This document shows positions 26,547 to 34,635 of a stretch of 64,000 nt of DNA, in pieces. A model generated the notes under the pieces. It was given only the letters and a program-made list of their open reading frames with translations. It was not told the DNA's origin and ran no database searches. Positions within the stretch are counted from its first letter, which is position 1, and every line of letters starts with the position of its first letter. A program made the position numbers and the translations under genes. The DNA comes from Streptomyces chattanoogensis (GTDB lineage: Bacteria; Actinomycetota; Actinomycetes; Streptomycetales; Streptomycetaceae), in contig NZ_LGKG01000149.1 in the NCBI RefSeq assembly GCF_001294335.1, forward strand, positions 1 to 64,000, written 5' to 3'.

Positions 26547-27025
26547 CGACGCGGGCGAGGCCACGGGCCGCAGCGGACCTGGGTGAGGAACTGTGGGAGC
26601 GCGTCGAGGCCGCAGGCACCGAGGGCCTACCCCCTGATCGGGCGCGTGGGTCCATGACCCGCAGCCAGTTCGAGCGAGCCAAGGCATGGGTCCGGGACAA
26701 GAAGTGTGCATTGGAGCGCAGGGCGTTCGTGCTCTTTGAGGGCTTCTACGTGACTACTGTCGATCCGGTGCTGTGCGCCAGCGCCGTGGTGCGGGAGTTC
26801 AAGGTCATCGAGCGCCGCGTTACCCGCATCTACACCAGCATGATCGAGCCACTGCCAGCGGAAGCACAGAACACGGCGGCGATCGGCCTGCTCAAGGCGC
26901 AGTGCCTGGGAGTCATCAATGCGATGAAGGTCCTTGACGAGGCGGGCTACTCGGCGGATGCGGCAGCGAAGCTGGCAGCGACCAATGGAGCGAAGTCGAG
27001 GCGGGGGCGGACCCGACCGCAGTGA
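26543..27025 (+). CDS. Small winged-helix-like protein coupled to the DUF6192-like gene
   Basis: 160 residues from a GTG that overlaps the previous stop (GTGA). Residues about 15-55 (AAGTEGLPPDRARGSMTRSQFERAKAWVRD) look like a winged helix; the rest is helical and ends in a basic tail (KSRRGRTRPQ). The pair resembles the DUF6192/RacP-type neighbours often annotated in Streptomyces. That name is only a recollection and no function is established. Co-translation suggests the two proteins interact. Confidence 0.55.
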   Translation: MTTRARPRAAADLGEELWERVEAAGTEGLPPDRARGSMTRSQFERAKAWVRDKKCALERRAFVLFEGFYVTTVDPVLCASAVVREFKVIERRVTRIYTSMIEPLPAEAQNTAAIGLLKAQCLGVINAMKVLDEAGYSADAAAKLAATNGAKSRRGRTRPQ

Positions 27026-27345
27026 CCGGCCGGCGTGTCAGCGGGGCACGGTCCGGGAGGACTTGCGTAGTCGAGGTGCATCATCCGCAGTTGTGCATCA
27101 ATTCTCGCACGCAACGCCAACATCTCCCGCCTGTTCTTCAGCTCGGCCTGTGCCTACCGGATCGGAACAACGCGCGCAGATCCGATCGAGACACTCAGGC
27201 GACCCCCGTCTGGAAGATTCCGGTGATCAAAGCTCAGCAGGGTGCGTGTCGCCAGGCCAATGGGAGTTTTCGACAACCGCCTGCAAGTGGGAATCTTCTG
27301 TTGAGTACGTGAATGGAGGCGAGGCCATGCACAGGATGTTCAGCA
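27026..27345. other. Gene-free stretch
   Basis: Nothing supported on either strand. The sequence leads into the decayed gene that follows. Confidence 0.4.
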
Positions 27346-28269
27346 TCACGAATGACCTGCGATCGGCGCATTGGCGCTCCAGCCTTCGCCCTGTCCGACG
27401 GCGCGCCCGGCGCGATCGTCATGTCACCCGGAGATGCCCGCGGCACCCGGCTGATCCCGGAGAAGGGTGGCGGCTACTGCTGCGGCCTCGACGGGGCTGA
27501 TGGCCCCAACATGGCCTGCGAGGCGTGCGGCTTGCCCGTGGCGAGCCGGATCGACGACTGCTCGCTCTGGCAGACGGTGTGGCTCGCACCCAACGCCGTA
27601 CGCCGCCTCCCCGTCGACGACGCCGACGCCGACGCCGCACCGCTCTCCTGGGGCGAGCTGACGGCGGAATGGAGGGGCATGCTCCCGTTCGAGCCGATCG
27701 CCACGTGGGGATCGGGACTTGGGCGGAACCACTGGTGGTTATGGAGCCCGCAGTAGGAGGCGGCAACCGGCAGTGCGCTCGCCCACCTGCTGGCGGCCTC
27801 AGAAGGCCGGCCGGTGACCGTCCCGGACGGCCTGATCAAGGAGGTGTTCCAACGCGCCCTCGACGCCCTGCTGCCCGCAGGGCCGCCAGCGCGGCGCGCC
27901 GTCCTGGCCGGACCGGGACAGCCCGCCCTTGACGCGGACGTCGACGTCCTCCTTGCGCCGGCCCATCCTCAGACGGGGGGGAAAGCTGGACTCCGGCCGA
28001 CCCGGCCACCTCGGCATACCTGGTGGCGCTGCCGTTCGGGGTGTGGCTGTGGCTGGCCTTCCCCGAGCCGTGCCTGCCCGTTCCTGCGTCGGGCGGCATG
28101 CCTGACGGTGTCCTCCGCGACGAACCGCCCATGCCGCGCCCGCTACCTGTTCCGGGCCGGCCCGGGAGCGTTCCAGCACACCCTGGTCCGGCTGCCAGTC
28201 GTCCGCAGCCCGTGGCTGCGCGAGATCCTCGAAAACCTCACGCAGCACATGCGCACCCGCCTGTTCTAG
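27346..28269 (+). pseudogene. Decayed hypothetical gene (one stop, two frameshifts)
   Basis: Consecutive segments read as one protein only if an in-frame TAG (27754-27756) and two compensating frameshifts (about 27970-28020 and about 28130) are ignored. The pieces are APGAIVMSPGD, GLDGADGPNMACEACGLPVASRIDDCS, then after the stop LAHLLAASEGRPV, RALDALLPAGPP and DVDVLLAP. In the next frame comes ALPFGVWLWLAFPEPCLPVP, and back in the first frame GAFQHTLVRLPVVRSPWLREI. The Cys pairs suggest a metal site in the original protein. I recognise this as a conserved Streptomyces hypothetical, without function. The start is uncertain. Confidence 0.7.
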
Positions 28270-28377
28270 CCCACGACCGGACACATGTCAGCGTGGCCGG
28301 CACATACGGGGCCGGGCCAAAGATCTTTAGCAGCACTGGCACGGCCCCTGGGAGGGCTGCAAACGTCAGGCTTCTAT

Positions 28378-28432
28378 CCCGGAACAACTGGAGCGTTCCG
28401 TGGGCAATGCGGGGGCGGCTGCGCCGCGCGCC
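28378..28432. repeat. Repeat block A, copy 1
   Basis: The 24 bases from 28378 (starting CCCGGAACAACTGGAGCGTT) are identical at 32223. After 7-8 differing bases, a second shared segment (GCGGGGGCGGCTGCGCCGCG) follows in both copies. Confidence 0.85.
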
Positions 28433-28460
28433 TATTAGCGGCCGGTGCACGGCAAGCTGC

Positions 28461-28522
28461 TAGCGTCCATGACAAGACAGGCAACTGGCCCAGTGGGCCA
28501 GGAGAACGGGGGTTCGGGGGAT
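28461..28522. repeat. Repeat block B, copy 1 (leader of the T7SS substrate cassette)
   Basis: It starts TAGCGTCCATGACAAG and runs nearly unchanged to the start codon of the gene at 28521. The second copy is at 33274-33333. It includes the 17-bp palindrome at 28485-28501. Confidence 0.85.
28485..28501. promoter_or_regulatory. 17-bp palindrome, possible operator
   Basis: CTGGCCCA-G-TGGGCCAG is a perfect palindrome with a single central base, 19 bp before the ATG at 28521. The position, between a promoter and the start codon, would suit a repressor site. The same palindrome occurs at 33299-33315. Confidence 0.45.
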
Positions 28523-28970
28523 GTCCTTCGACGCTGAGTGGGCGGAGCTCAAGGCCGGTGCAGCGGCTCGGCAGTCCACGCAGATGCAGCTCAATCAGCT
28601 TGCGCCCGATGGAGGGGGTGGTGGTACCCCGCAGGGCGACCTGACCGTCGACCAGAAGGACCTGGCCGCCATCGGGGACGTGGCGTTCAAGCTGCATCAG
28701 GATCTGGACAAGGCCGGCGACCACGCCCGCGTCAGCAGCATGAAGGCCGCCTCGTCCCTGGAGAAGGACTTCGCGATCGGGGGCGCGCTGGATCACGTGG
28801 CGGAGCGGTGGTTGGACCAGCTGCGCAGTGTGCTGGACGCGTGCGCGCACATCTCCAACCACCTCGACTACACCAGGAAAGCCCACGCCAGCAACGATGC
28901 CTACCTCGGCACCGTCTTCAGCAAGATATCCACTCTCGACCAGGGCTTTGATGAGGGGACCCAGCGCTGA
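28521..28970 (+). CDS. Small helical WXG-like protein, putative T7SS adaptor
   Basis: 149 residues, all helical, with no signal peptide. The start (SFDAEWAELKAGAAARQSTQMQLNQLAP) closely parallels that of the protein at 36493-36939 (DEWEQLKAEAAERATTGMQLN), so the two are paralogues. Both sit directly upstream of a large protein of the type VII secretion locus. Proteins of this size and shape act as partners or adaptors of larger secreted ESX substrates. The ATG is preceded by a G-rich site. Its stop overlaps the next start (TGATG), which supports formation of a complex with that protein. Confidence 0.75.
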   Translation: MSFDAEWAELKAGAAARQSTQMQLNQLAPDGGGGGTPQGDLTVDQKDLAAIGDVAFKLHQDLDKAGDHARVSSMKAASSLEKDFAIGGALDHVAERWLDQLRSVLDACAHISNHLDYTRKAHASNDAYLGTVFSKISTLDQGFDEGTQR

Positions 28971-31150
28971 TGGATCTCGAAGCCCTGCAGCACGGCAACT
29001 TCTCCCAGCTCGGTGAGGCCGTCACCGACTGGACCCAGATGATCGGCAAGCTGGAGAAGCTCAAGGACCGGGCGGAGAACGAACTGGACAAGAAGTCCAA
29101 GAAAGCCAATTGGTCCGGCGTCAACGCCACCGTCACCCGTGAGTTCATCACCAAGACCGCCAAGGAATTCGGCGACGCCGTCACCCAGGCCCGCTCCATC
29201 CGCAACATCCTCCGCGACACTCGCGACGAGCTCATCGGCTATCGCGGCGACCTCCAAGACGCCATCGATCGCGCCCTCAAGAAGAAGATCAGCGTGATGG
29301 GCATTGGCGGTGGCAAGTTCCTGGTCTCCTCCATGTGCACACCGGATGAAGACCAGCCCACCGAGGGTGCGATCAACGCCGTCAAGAACGAAATCCAAGG
29401 CATCCTCGCCAAAGCCACGGAATCTGATGACAGCGCAGCGAAGGCGCTCCGCGCGCTGGCAGACCAGGCTAAGTACGGCTTCTCGGGCGCCGAGTACAAG
29501 GACCGCGACTCTGCCGCCGAGGCCCTCGCGGAGGCAGAACACATGGCGAAGCTCGCCAAGAAGGACCCGGAGAAACTCACAGCCAGAGAGCTGGCGACAC
29601 TCACCGCTGGCTTGAAGAAATACAGGAACGACGAACTCTTCTCGGAACGATTCGCCGTTCTCATGGGGCCCAAGGGAACGCTGGGTTTCTGGGCAGGCAC
29701 CGCGGATACACATGCTCGGGCCAGCGGAGCCGAACTTGATCAACTCAAGGAACTCCAGAAGAACTTGAGCATGACCCTGGCCACGGCAACCCATTCTGAT
29801 TCCGCCGCCATGCAAGAGTGGAAACGGGACATCATCAACGAAGGGAACACGAGCTTCAGGCCCGATCCCTCGGATCCCTACAAGAGTCCGCTCGGGGTTC
29901 GTGGGTTCCAGGTGATGAGTAGTCTGATGAGTCATGGTAAGTACGACACGGAGTTTCTTGACGACTACGGCAAGAAGCTGCTCAAGGCGGACATGGCTCC
30001 TCGGGGGAGTGTGGGAACGGGTACCAACGAAGTCTGGGAGAACGCGGACCAGTCCTTGGATCTTGTATTTGGCAAGGGCGCCGGCGGCGACCCCGTGATT
30101 GGCTTCATGGATGCTCTCTCCCACAACTCTGAAGCAGCCACGAACACCTTCGACTCGAAGGCCACCCTTGACCACGTGCTCCAGAGCACGAAGTACACGG
30201 ACAGGGGAGTATCGGTCGGCCACGCACTCGAAGCTGCGGTCACCGGCGTTTCACGCGGCGAGACACCATCCGAGCCCGTCCCGCACAGCAAGACACAGGT
30301 CACGATCATGAAGAACATCATGAACGCTGTTGCGCAGCCGGATGGTGGGGCGGATCTGGTGAAAAAGGGGATTGGTGGGAGTTTCGGGCATATGGCGTCC
30401 GCTTATATGCCCGAGATCAACAGGACGATGGCCGGCCAAGGGGCAGAATCAATTTTCCTGACGAACAGCGCTGCGCCGGACGACCTCGAAAGGACAGATG
30501 CCACACGGTTTCTGTACGAGGTCGCAAGAGACACCAATGGGAAGGCTGCACTTCTCTACGGTGAGGGCATCTACACGAGCAGCGTCCTCGAAGCGCATAT
30601 TGCAGACCCTGACCTCCATGACAGCACCACAAACCAGAAGATAGGAGTGATTGCCAAGAACGCTGGAGTCATTGACGGGATCATAGCGCATTCGACTGCC
30701 GACGCCGAGATCTCAGAGGCCAAAGAAGGGGAGAAGGATTGGAATGAATCGGTGAAACGTGAGGGTGATTACTACAAGTCGGTGGTATCCGCAGGCCTCG
30801 GCGTAGGAGCCGTTGCCCTCGCCCCGCAGAACCTGACAGGCGCCATGGCAGGAGCGGCTGGCGGCGGATTCTTCGGCGGAATCGCCGGCATGGCCGTCGA
30901 CCGGTTTATGGAAGGGCGGGAACAGGACAAAGCGGAGGACTCCGCCCTCTATGGTACAGGAAAGGACCTCAACAAGGCTCAGGACGACGCGAATTGGCAG
31001 ACGCAGCAGTCGGCGAGGAACGCCATCGAGAGGCACGACTCGGCATTGAAAAAAGGCTCGATAGATGTCTTGATCAACGACAAGCTAAACGATGGCTGGC
31101 AACATAGCGATACCATTCTGGAAGATGCTCACAGGCGCCCGAGTGCGTAG
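28970..31150 (+). CDS. Large putative T7SS substrate, DUF6571-like
   Basis: 726 residues. The N-terminal 120 residues are helical, with a WSG motif (KANWSGVNAT) in a hairpin, as in WXG/LXG-type ESX substrates. The middle has GFHVMS-like and FMDALSHNSEAATNTF...VGHALEAAVTG, features I associate with DUF6571. Near the C-terminus (about 615-655) lies a hydrophobic Gly/Ala-rich stretch that could insert into a membrane. No catalytic motif is recognised. It is coupled to the small helical gene upstream and followed by a membrane-anchored protein, so the three look like a cassette. A toxin role is only a guess. Confidence 0.7.
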   Translation: MDLEALQHGNFSQLGEAVTDWTQMIGKLEKLKDRAENELDKKSKKANWSGVNATVTREFITKTAKEFGDAVTQARSIRNILRDTRDELIGYRGDLQDAIDRALKKKISVMGIGGGKFLVSSMCTPDEDQPTEGAINAVKNEIQGILAKATESDDSAAKALRALADQAKYGFSGAEYKDRDSAAEALAEAEHMAKLAKKDPEKLTARELATLTAGLKKYRNDELFSERFAVLMGPKGTLGFWAGTADTHARASGAELDQLKELQKNLSMTLATATHSDSAAMQEWKRDIINEGNTSFRPDPSDPYKSPLGVRGFQVMSSLMSHGKYDTEFLDDYGKKLLKADMAPRGSVGTGTNEVWENADQSLDLVFGKGAGGDPVIGFMDALSHNSEAATNTFDSKATLDHVLQSTKYTDRGVSVGHALEAAVTGVSRGETPSEPVPHSKTQVTIMKNIMNAVAQPDGGADLVKKGIGGSFGHMASAYMPEINRTMAGQGAESIFLTNSAAPDDLERTDATRFLYEVARDTNGKAALLYGEGIYTSSVLEAHIADPDLHDSTTNQKIGVIAKNAGVIDGIIAHSTADAEISEAKEGEKDWNESVKREGDYYKSVVSAGLGVGAVALAPQNLTGAMAGAAGGGFFGGIAGMAVDRFMEGREQDKAEDSALYGTGKDLNKAQDDANWQTQQSARNAIERHDSALKKGSIDVLINDKLNDGWQHSDTILEDAHRRPSA

Positions 31151-31175
31151 CCCGAATGAAGGTGTTGTAACCGTC

Positions 31176-31808
31176 GTGAAGTTGAATGTAAATAAGAGAG
31201 TGACCAAGATCGCACTGTGTTGCATCCTCTTGGGTGCGGGAGTGTTTGGTTTCTTGGAGTTCTTCACCAAGGGGCTCGACCGTCTACCTGCCAAGGTATG
31301 CCACGGGGCAGTGGACCGTGAGATAGCAGCCAGTGCGCTCCCTGATACACGTAAGGCATACGAGGGCGGGAAAAGTGACCCTTCTGGGGAGACGTTCACT
31401 TCCACGTGCTACGTCAAGACCAGCAGTAACTTCATCAGCGAGGGTTCAATTATTTCCGGCGAGGCCGAACTTGGTGACGCGACTTCTACCTCCTGGAGTA
31501 ACCGCTTTACGGCAAGTGGGAACGGGAAGAAGTTCGAAGCGTCATCGGGAGGCATTAAGGCGATTTCATATCCTGAACGCTCTTCGATCTACGTCCCTTG
31601 CACACCGCCCGGTAAGAAGAAAGAACAAGCACGTCAGGCCTATGCATTGATCGTGGAGGCGAGGACCATCGGAGAGACTCGTGTGACCGGAACACCGCTT
31701 CGTCAGGCAATCACGGACTTTGCTTATCAACTGGCCCGGCATGCCTATAAGGTCGGTGAATGCCAGGAGCCAAGGAAGTTCCCCGCCGAACTTCCTCGCC
31801 TCCACTGA
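31176..31808 (+). CDS. Membrane-anchored protein of the T7SS substrate cassette
   Basis: About 210 residues if it starts at the GTG at 31176; an in-frame ATG at 31092 would overlap the preceding gene by 59 bp. There is one N-terminal membrane segment (IALCCILLGAGVFGFLEFF) and an exported domain with several Cys residues (AKVCHG, STCYVK, VPCTPP, VGECQE). The position after a putative effector suggests an immunity or accessory function (inference). Codon use is less G+C-rich than in the housekeeping genes. The family is not recognised. Confidence 0.6.
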   Translation: MKLNVNKRVTKIALCCILLGAGVFGFLEFFTKGLDRLPAKVCHGAVDREIAASALPDTRKAYEGGKSDPSGETFTSTCYVKTSSNFISEGSIISGEAELGDATSTSWSNRFTASGNGKKFEASSGGIKAISYPERSSIYVPCTPPGKKKEQARQAYALIVEARTIGETRVTGTPLRQAITDFAYQLARHAYKVGECQEPRKFPAELPRLH

Positions 31809-32222
31809 GTTAGCGGTGCGGCTCGCCAGCAGCCCGAGGGTGTGCGCCCTGGGGCGACGATGTTGGCCAGGGCATCGCCCAGTTCGCCGAAGGCCCTGTT
31901 CTGGGAGTAAGGCCAACCGCAACCGCCCGTGCCACCTGGCTCACCGAGGCGAAGCAGCGGGGGAGAAGATGGCGATGCGGCAGTGGCGAGTTCTTGGCGC
32001 ACAGCACCGTGCATGGTGAAGTTGCAGGTCGCGGGGCTGGTGTGCGTGGGGTTCGGGATGCTCGTACTGATCGCCGGGCGCATGACTTTGGCGAAGATCG
32101 TCGGTCACCGGGCGACTTCGCGGTCGTCAGGACCAGCAGGCTGGTGCCAGGGCGGTCGCCTACTTCGGGTCGGTGCGGACGTTGCCGAGCACTCGTCAGT
32201 TCTTCAGGTGGGCGAGGCCGTG
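31809..32222. other. Stretch without a supported gene, left flank of the IS630 copy
   Basis: Both strands have open frames but none resembles a protein I know. On the minus strand, segments such as TSIPNPTHTSPATCNFTMHGAVRQELA look protein-like, so this may be a decayed gene. Confidence 0.35.
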
Positions 32223-32278
32223 CCCGGAACAACTGGAGCGTTCCGTCAGCAGGTGCGGGGGCGGCTGCGCCGCGCGCC
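32223..32278. repeat. Repeat block A, copy 2
   Basis: Second copy of the block at 28378-28432. Here it runs straight into the IS630 transposase frame. Confidence 0.85.
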
Positions 32279-33238
32279 CGCTAAAGGCCAGCAAACGACG
32301 GTGAGTGAGCGGTCGGTGGAACGGTGGCGCCGTCAGTGGCGGGAGCATGGTCAAGGCGGTGTCCGTTCAAAGGGTTCACCAGGACGTCCGAGACTGAACG
32401 AGGCTCAAATGGCCAGGCTTGAGCGTGAGTTGGAGCGTGGTCCGCTCGCTCACGGGTGGGCGGACCAGCGGTGGACGCTCGCGCGTGTGAAGACGTTGAT
32501 CGGGTGGTTGTTCCATGTCAGTTACACGGTGGAGGGCACATGGTGGCTGCTGAAGCGTCATGGCTGGTCGTGGCAGCAGCCGGCCCGTAGGGCGATCGAG
32601 CGGGACGATGAGGCGGTCGAGTTGTGGAAGAAGGAGGTGTGGCCGCGGGTAAAAGCACCGCGGCGGTCCGCGGGGCCTGGATCGTCTGCGAGGACGAGGC
32701 CAGTCAGTCGCTGAGGTCGCCACGCGCAAGAACCTGGGGCCGGGTTGGCCGGACGCCAGTGGTCCGGGTACGGGGCCGGGGCTCCGGACGCGTCTCCATG
32801 GCCGGAATGACCTGCTTCAAGAACGGAGAGCGTTCACGGCTGATCTACAGCTTCCGCGTCCATCGGGGACGCAAGGGCGAGCCCAAGGGCTTCACCTGGC
32901 AGGACTACCGCGACCTCATCGTGCGGGCACACCACCAGCTCCGTGGCCCGATCGTCCTGGTCTGGGACAACCTGCGGACTCATCTGATGCCGCAGATGAA
33001 GGCTTTCATCGCCGAGAACGACGACTGGCTGACAGTGTTCCACTTCCCCGCCTACGCGCCCGACCTCAACCCGCAAGAAGGCATCTGGTCACTGGTGAAA
33101 CGCACCATCGGCAACCTCGCCGTCGCCAACCTCGATCAACTGGCCACCGCCGTGAAACGCAGCCTCAAGAAGATCCAGTACCGTCCACATCTGATCAACG
33201 GCTGCCTCACGGGCACCGGCCTGACCATGGACGCCTGA
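32226..33238 (+). mobile_element. IS630-family transposase element, two frames
   Basis: The first frame holds the helix-turn-helix part (SERSVERWRRQWREHG, GRPRLNEAQMARLE, LFHVSYTVEGTWWLLKRHGW). The second holds the catalytic part (IVCEDEASQS, IVLVWDNLRTH, APDLNPQEGIWS) and ends with a TGA at 33238. The frames join by a -1 shift at GTAAAAGC (32649-32656), a credible programmed slippery site. The extreme N-terminus is not like that of intact relatives, so activity is doubtful. Inverted repeats were not found by eye. Confidence 0.8.
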
Positions 33239-33273
33239 CCACGATCAGACCGACATCACGCATTCAAATTCAG

Positions 33274-33333
33274 TAGCGTCCATGACAAGCCCAGGTAACT
33301 GGCCCAGTGGGCCAGGAGAAGGGGGAGTTCGGC
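33274..33333. repeat. Repeat block B, copy 2
   Basis: Second copy of the leader at 28461-28522, including the palindrome at 33299-33315, but with no start codon after it. Instead the 3' end of a leftward lipoprotein gene follows. Confidence 0.85.
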
Positions 33334-33349
33334 CAGCCCGGCCCCCGCG

Positions 33350-33937
33350 TCAGAACCGGTCGATCTCCTGGCCGTCCGGAATCTTGTAGCAGCCCGATGT
33401 GACCTCGATTGCGAAACTCGGCTGCTTGTCCTTCTTCAACTGGATGATCCAAACACTGACCTTCTTGGAGACGTTGTCGGCGATCAAGTTGAGGGCCTTG
33501 TTCGGGCTGTTATCGTGGTAAATATCCTTGATCGCCCAACCACCGGTTTTGAGCTTCTTCTTGAGGTTCTCCATGGCGACGTCGATATCGCTGGCCTTCG
33601 TCGGTGCGAAGTTCCAGGGGTGGTACATCTGGAAGTACGTGTCCTTGTCCCTGCCGTCGCACTCCCTGACGCCGGGCCCCGGCTTGGAGGCTTTGCCGGG
33701 TACGCCGGCGAAGTCGTAGATCTGGCTGGAGACCTGTTTCAGGGCCTGTGAGGCCTGAAAGGTTGTGGCGGTGCCCGCAGAGGGAATCTCCGAGGTTGAT
33801 TCGTTCGACTTGCTGTCAGTTATGCCACATCCACTGAGGAGAAGTCCGGTCAGTACGAGAGTCAGAGGGGGGCCGATTCGTCGCTGCCGGCGCACGGTGG
33901 ACAGTGGTACACGATGCACGAAAGTCTGCCCCTTCAC
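33350..33937 (-). CDS. Lipoprotein of the T7SS locus, unknown function
   Basis: 195 residues. An N-terminal signal ends in lipobox LLSGC (Cys37). The exported domain contains YFQMYHPWNF, then ENLKKKLKTGGWAIKDI and a late Cys (TSGCYKI). The same order (YxxxxHPW, amphipathic helix, GW, Cys) is found in the next lipoprotein (34106-34630) and more loosely in 23158-23772. It is the last gene of the leftward group. A role as an immunity or envelope accessory protein for the secreted hydrolase is possible but unproven. Confidence 0.7.
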   Translation of the reverse strand: MKGQTFVHRVPLSTVRRQRRIGPPLTLVLTGLLLSGCGITDSKSNESTSEIPSAGTATTFQASQALKQVSSQIYDFAGVPGKASKPGPGVRECDGRDKDTYFQMYHPWNFAPTKASDIDVAMENLKKKLKTGGWAIKDIYHDNSPNKALNLIADNVSKKVSVWIIQLKKDKQPSFAIEVTSGCYKIPDGQEIDRF

Positions 33938-33983
33938 GTAGCCTGAGATCGTTCGGTGTAGCGCAGCATGGTGGACATGTCTA

Positions 33984-34031
33984 CTAAGGGCTTGCAGGGA
34001 ATCAAGGTGTTGCTTCCCTGCAAGCCCTTAG
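33984..34031 (-). terminator. Perfect 18-bp hairpin between two lipoprotein genes
   Basis: CTAAGGGCTTGCAGGGAA (33984-34001) pairs perfectly with TTCCCTGCAAGCCCTTAG (34014-34031) around a 12-nt loop. It should end transcription of the long leftward group, so the gene at 33350-33937 probably has its own promoter in the 46 bp left between. Confidence 0.85.
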
Positions 34032-34105
34032 GCAGCCCGCGTTGCCGCGCGGTATCCGTCCCCGCACTCAGCTCGCCGCTCCTCTGCGTCTGAGTGCCGC
34101 ACTGT

Positions 34106-34630
34106 TCAGGATTTCGCCTCGTAACACCTGGAATACAAGGTGATCTCAATGAGCGGGGTGTGCCCGTCGAGCCCCTTCATCCAGGTGGCTTCAAGCTGGG
34201 TATGTGTCTTCAGGTGGACGGCCATGATTTCCAGGTTGCGGTTCTGGCTGGAATCCTTGCCGTACTTCACCACCTTCCACCCTTGCTGTGGAAGCGCGTT
34301 GTGCAGATTTTTCATGCCCTTCTCCAGGGCGCCATTCCCGACCCCGTACATCGACCAAGGGTGTCGGACACTGCGGTATTTTCGTGCCCCGTCGTCAGAC
34401 GCATTGCAGGGTCCTGCGCTGGGCCCTGCCTCGGTTACCTTTCCCTTGATGTCCAGCATTTCCACGACTCGACTGGACAGGCTTCCGACCTCGTGCACAA
34501 CCTCCTGGCTTGTGCGCGCCGCAGGTTCGTATTCATCACCACTGGGATCTTTCTTCATAGTAGAACACCCCACAGTCAGCATAAGACTTCCCAGCGCCAC
34601 GGAACTTGCAATGAAAGTATTTTTGTTCAT
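34106..34630 (-). CDS. Lipoprotein coupled to the DUF1023 hydrolase
   Basis: 174 residues from the ATG at 34630, 5 bp after the stop of the hydrolase gene. The signal sequence ends in LTVGC (Cys22). The exported domain has YRSVRHPWSM, MKNLHNALPQQGWKVV and YSRCYE. It is a paralogue of the lipoprotein at 33350-33937. Its tight coupling to a putative secreted hydrolase suggests protection or anchoring of that enzyme (inference). Confidence 0.72.
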   Translation of the reverse strand: MNKNTFIASSVALGSLMLTVGCSTMKKDPSGDEYEPAARTSQEVVHEVGSLSSRVVEMLDIKGKVTEAGPSAGPCNASDDGARKYRSVRHPWSMYGVGNGALEKGMKNLHNALPQQGWKVVKYGKDSSQNRNLEIMAVHLKTHTQLEATWMKGLDGHTPLIEITLYSRCYEAKS

Positions 34631-34635
34631 ATAGG

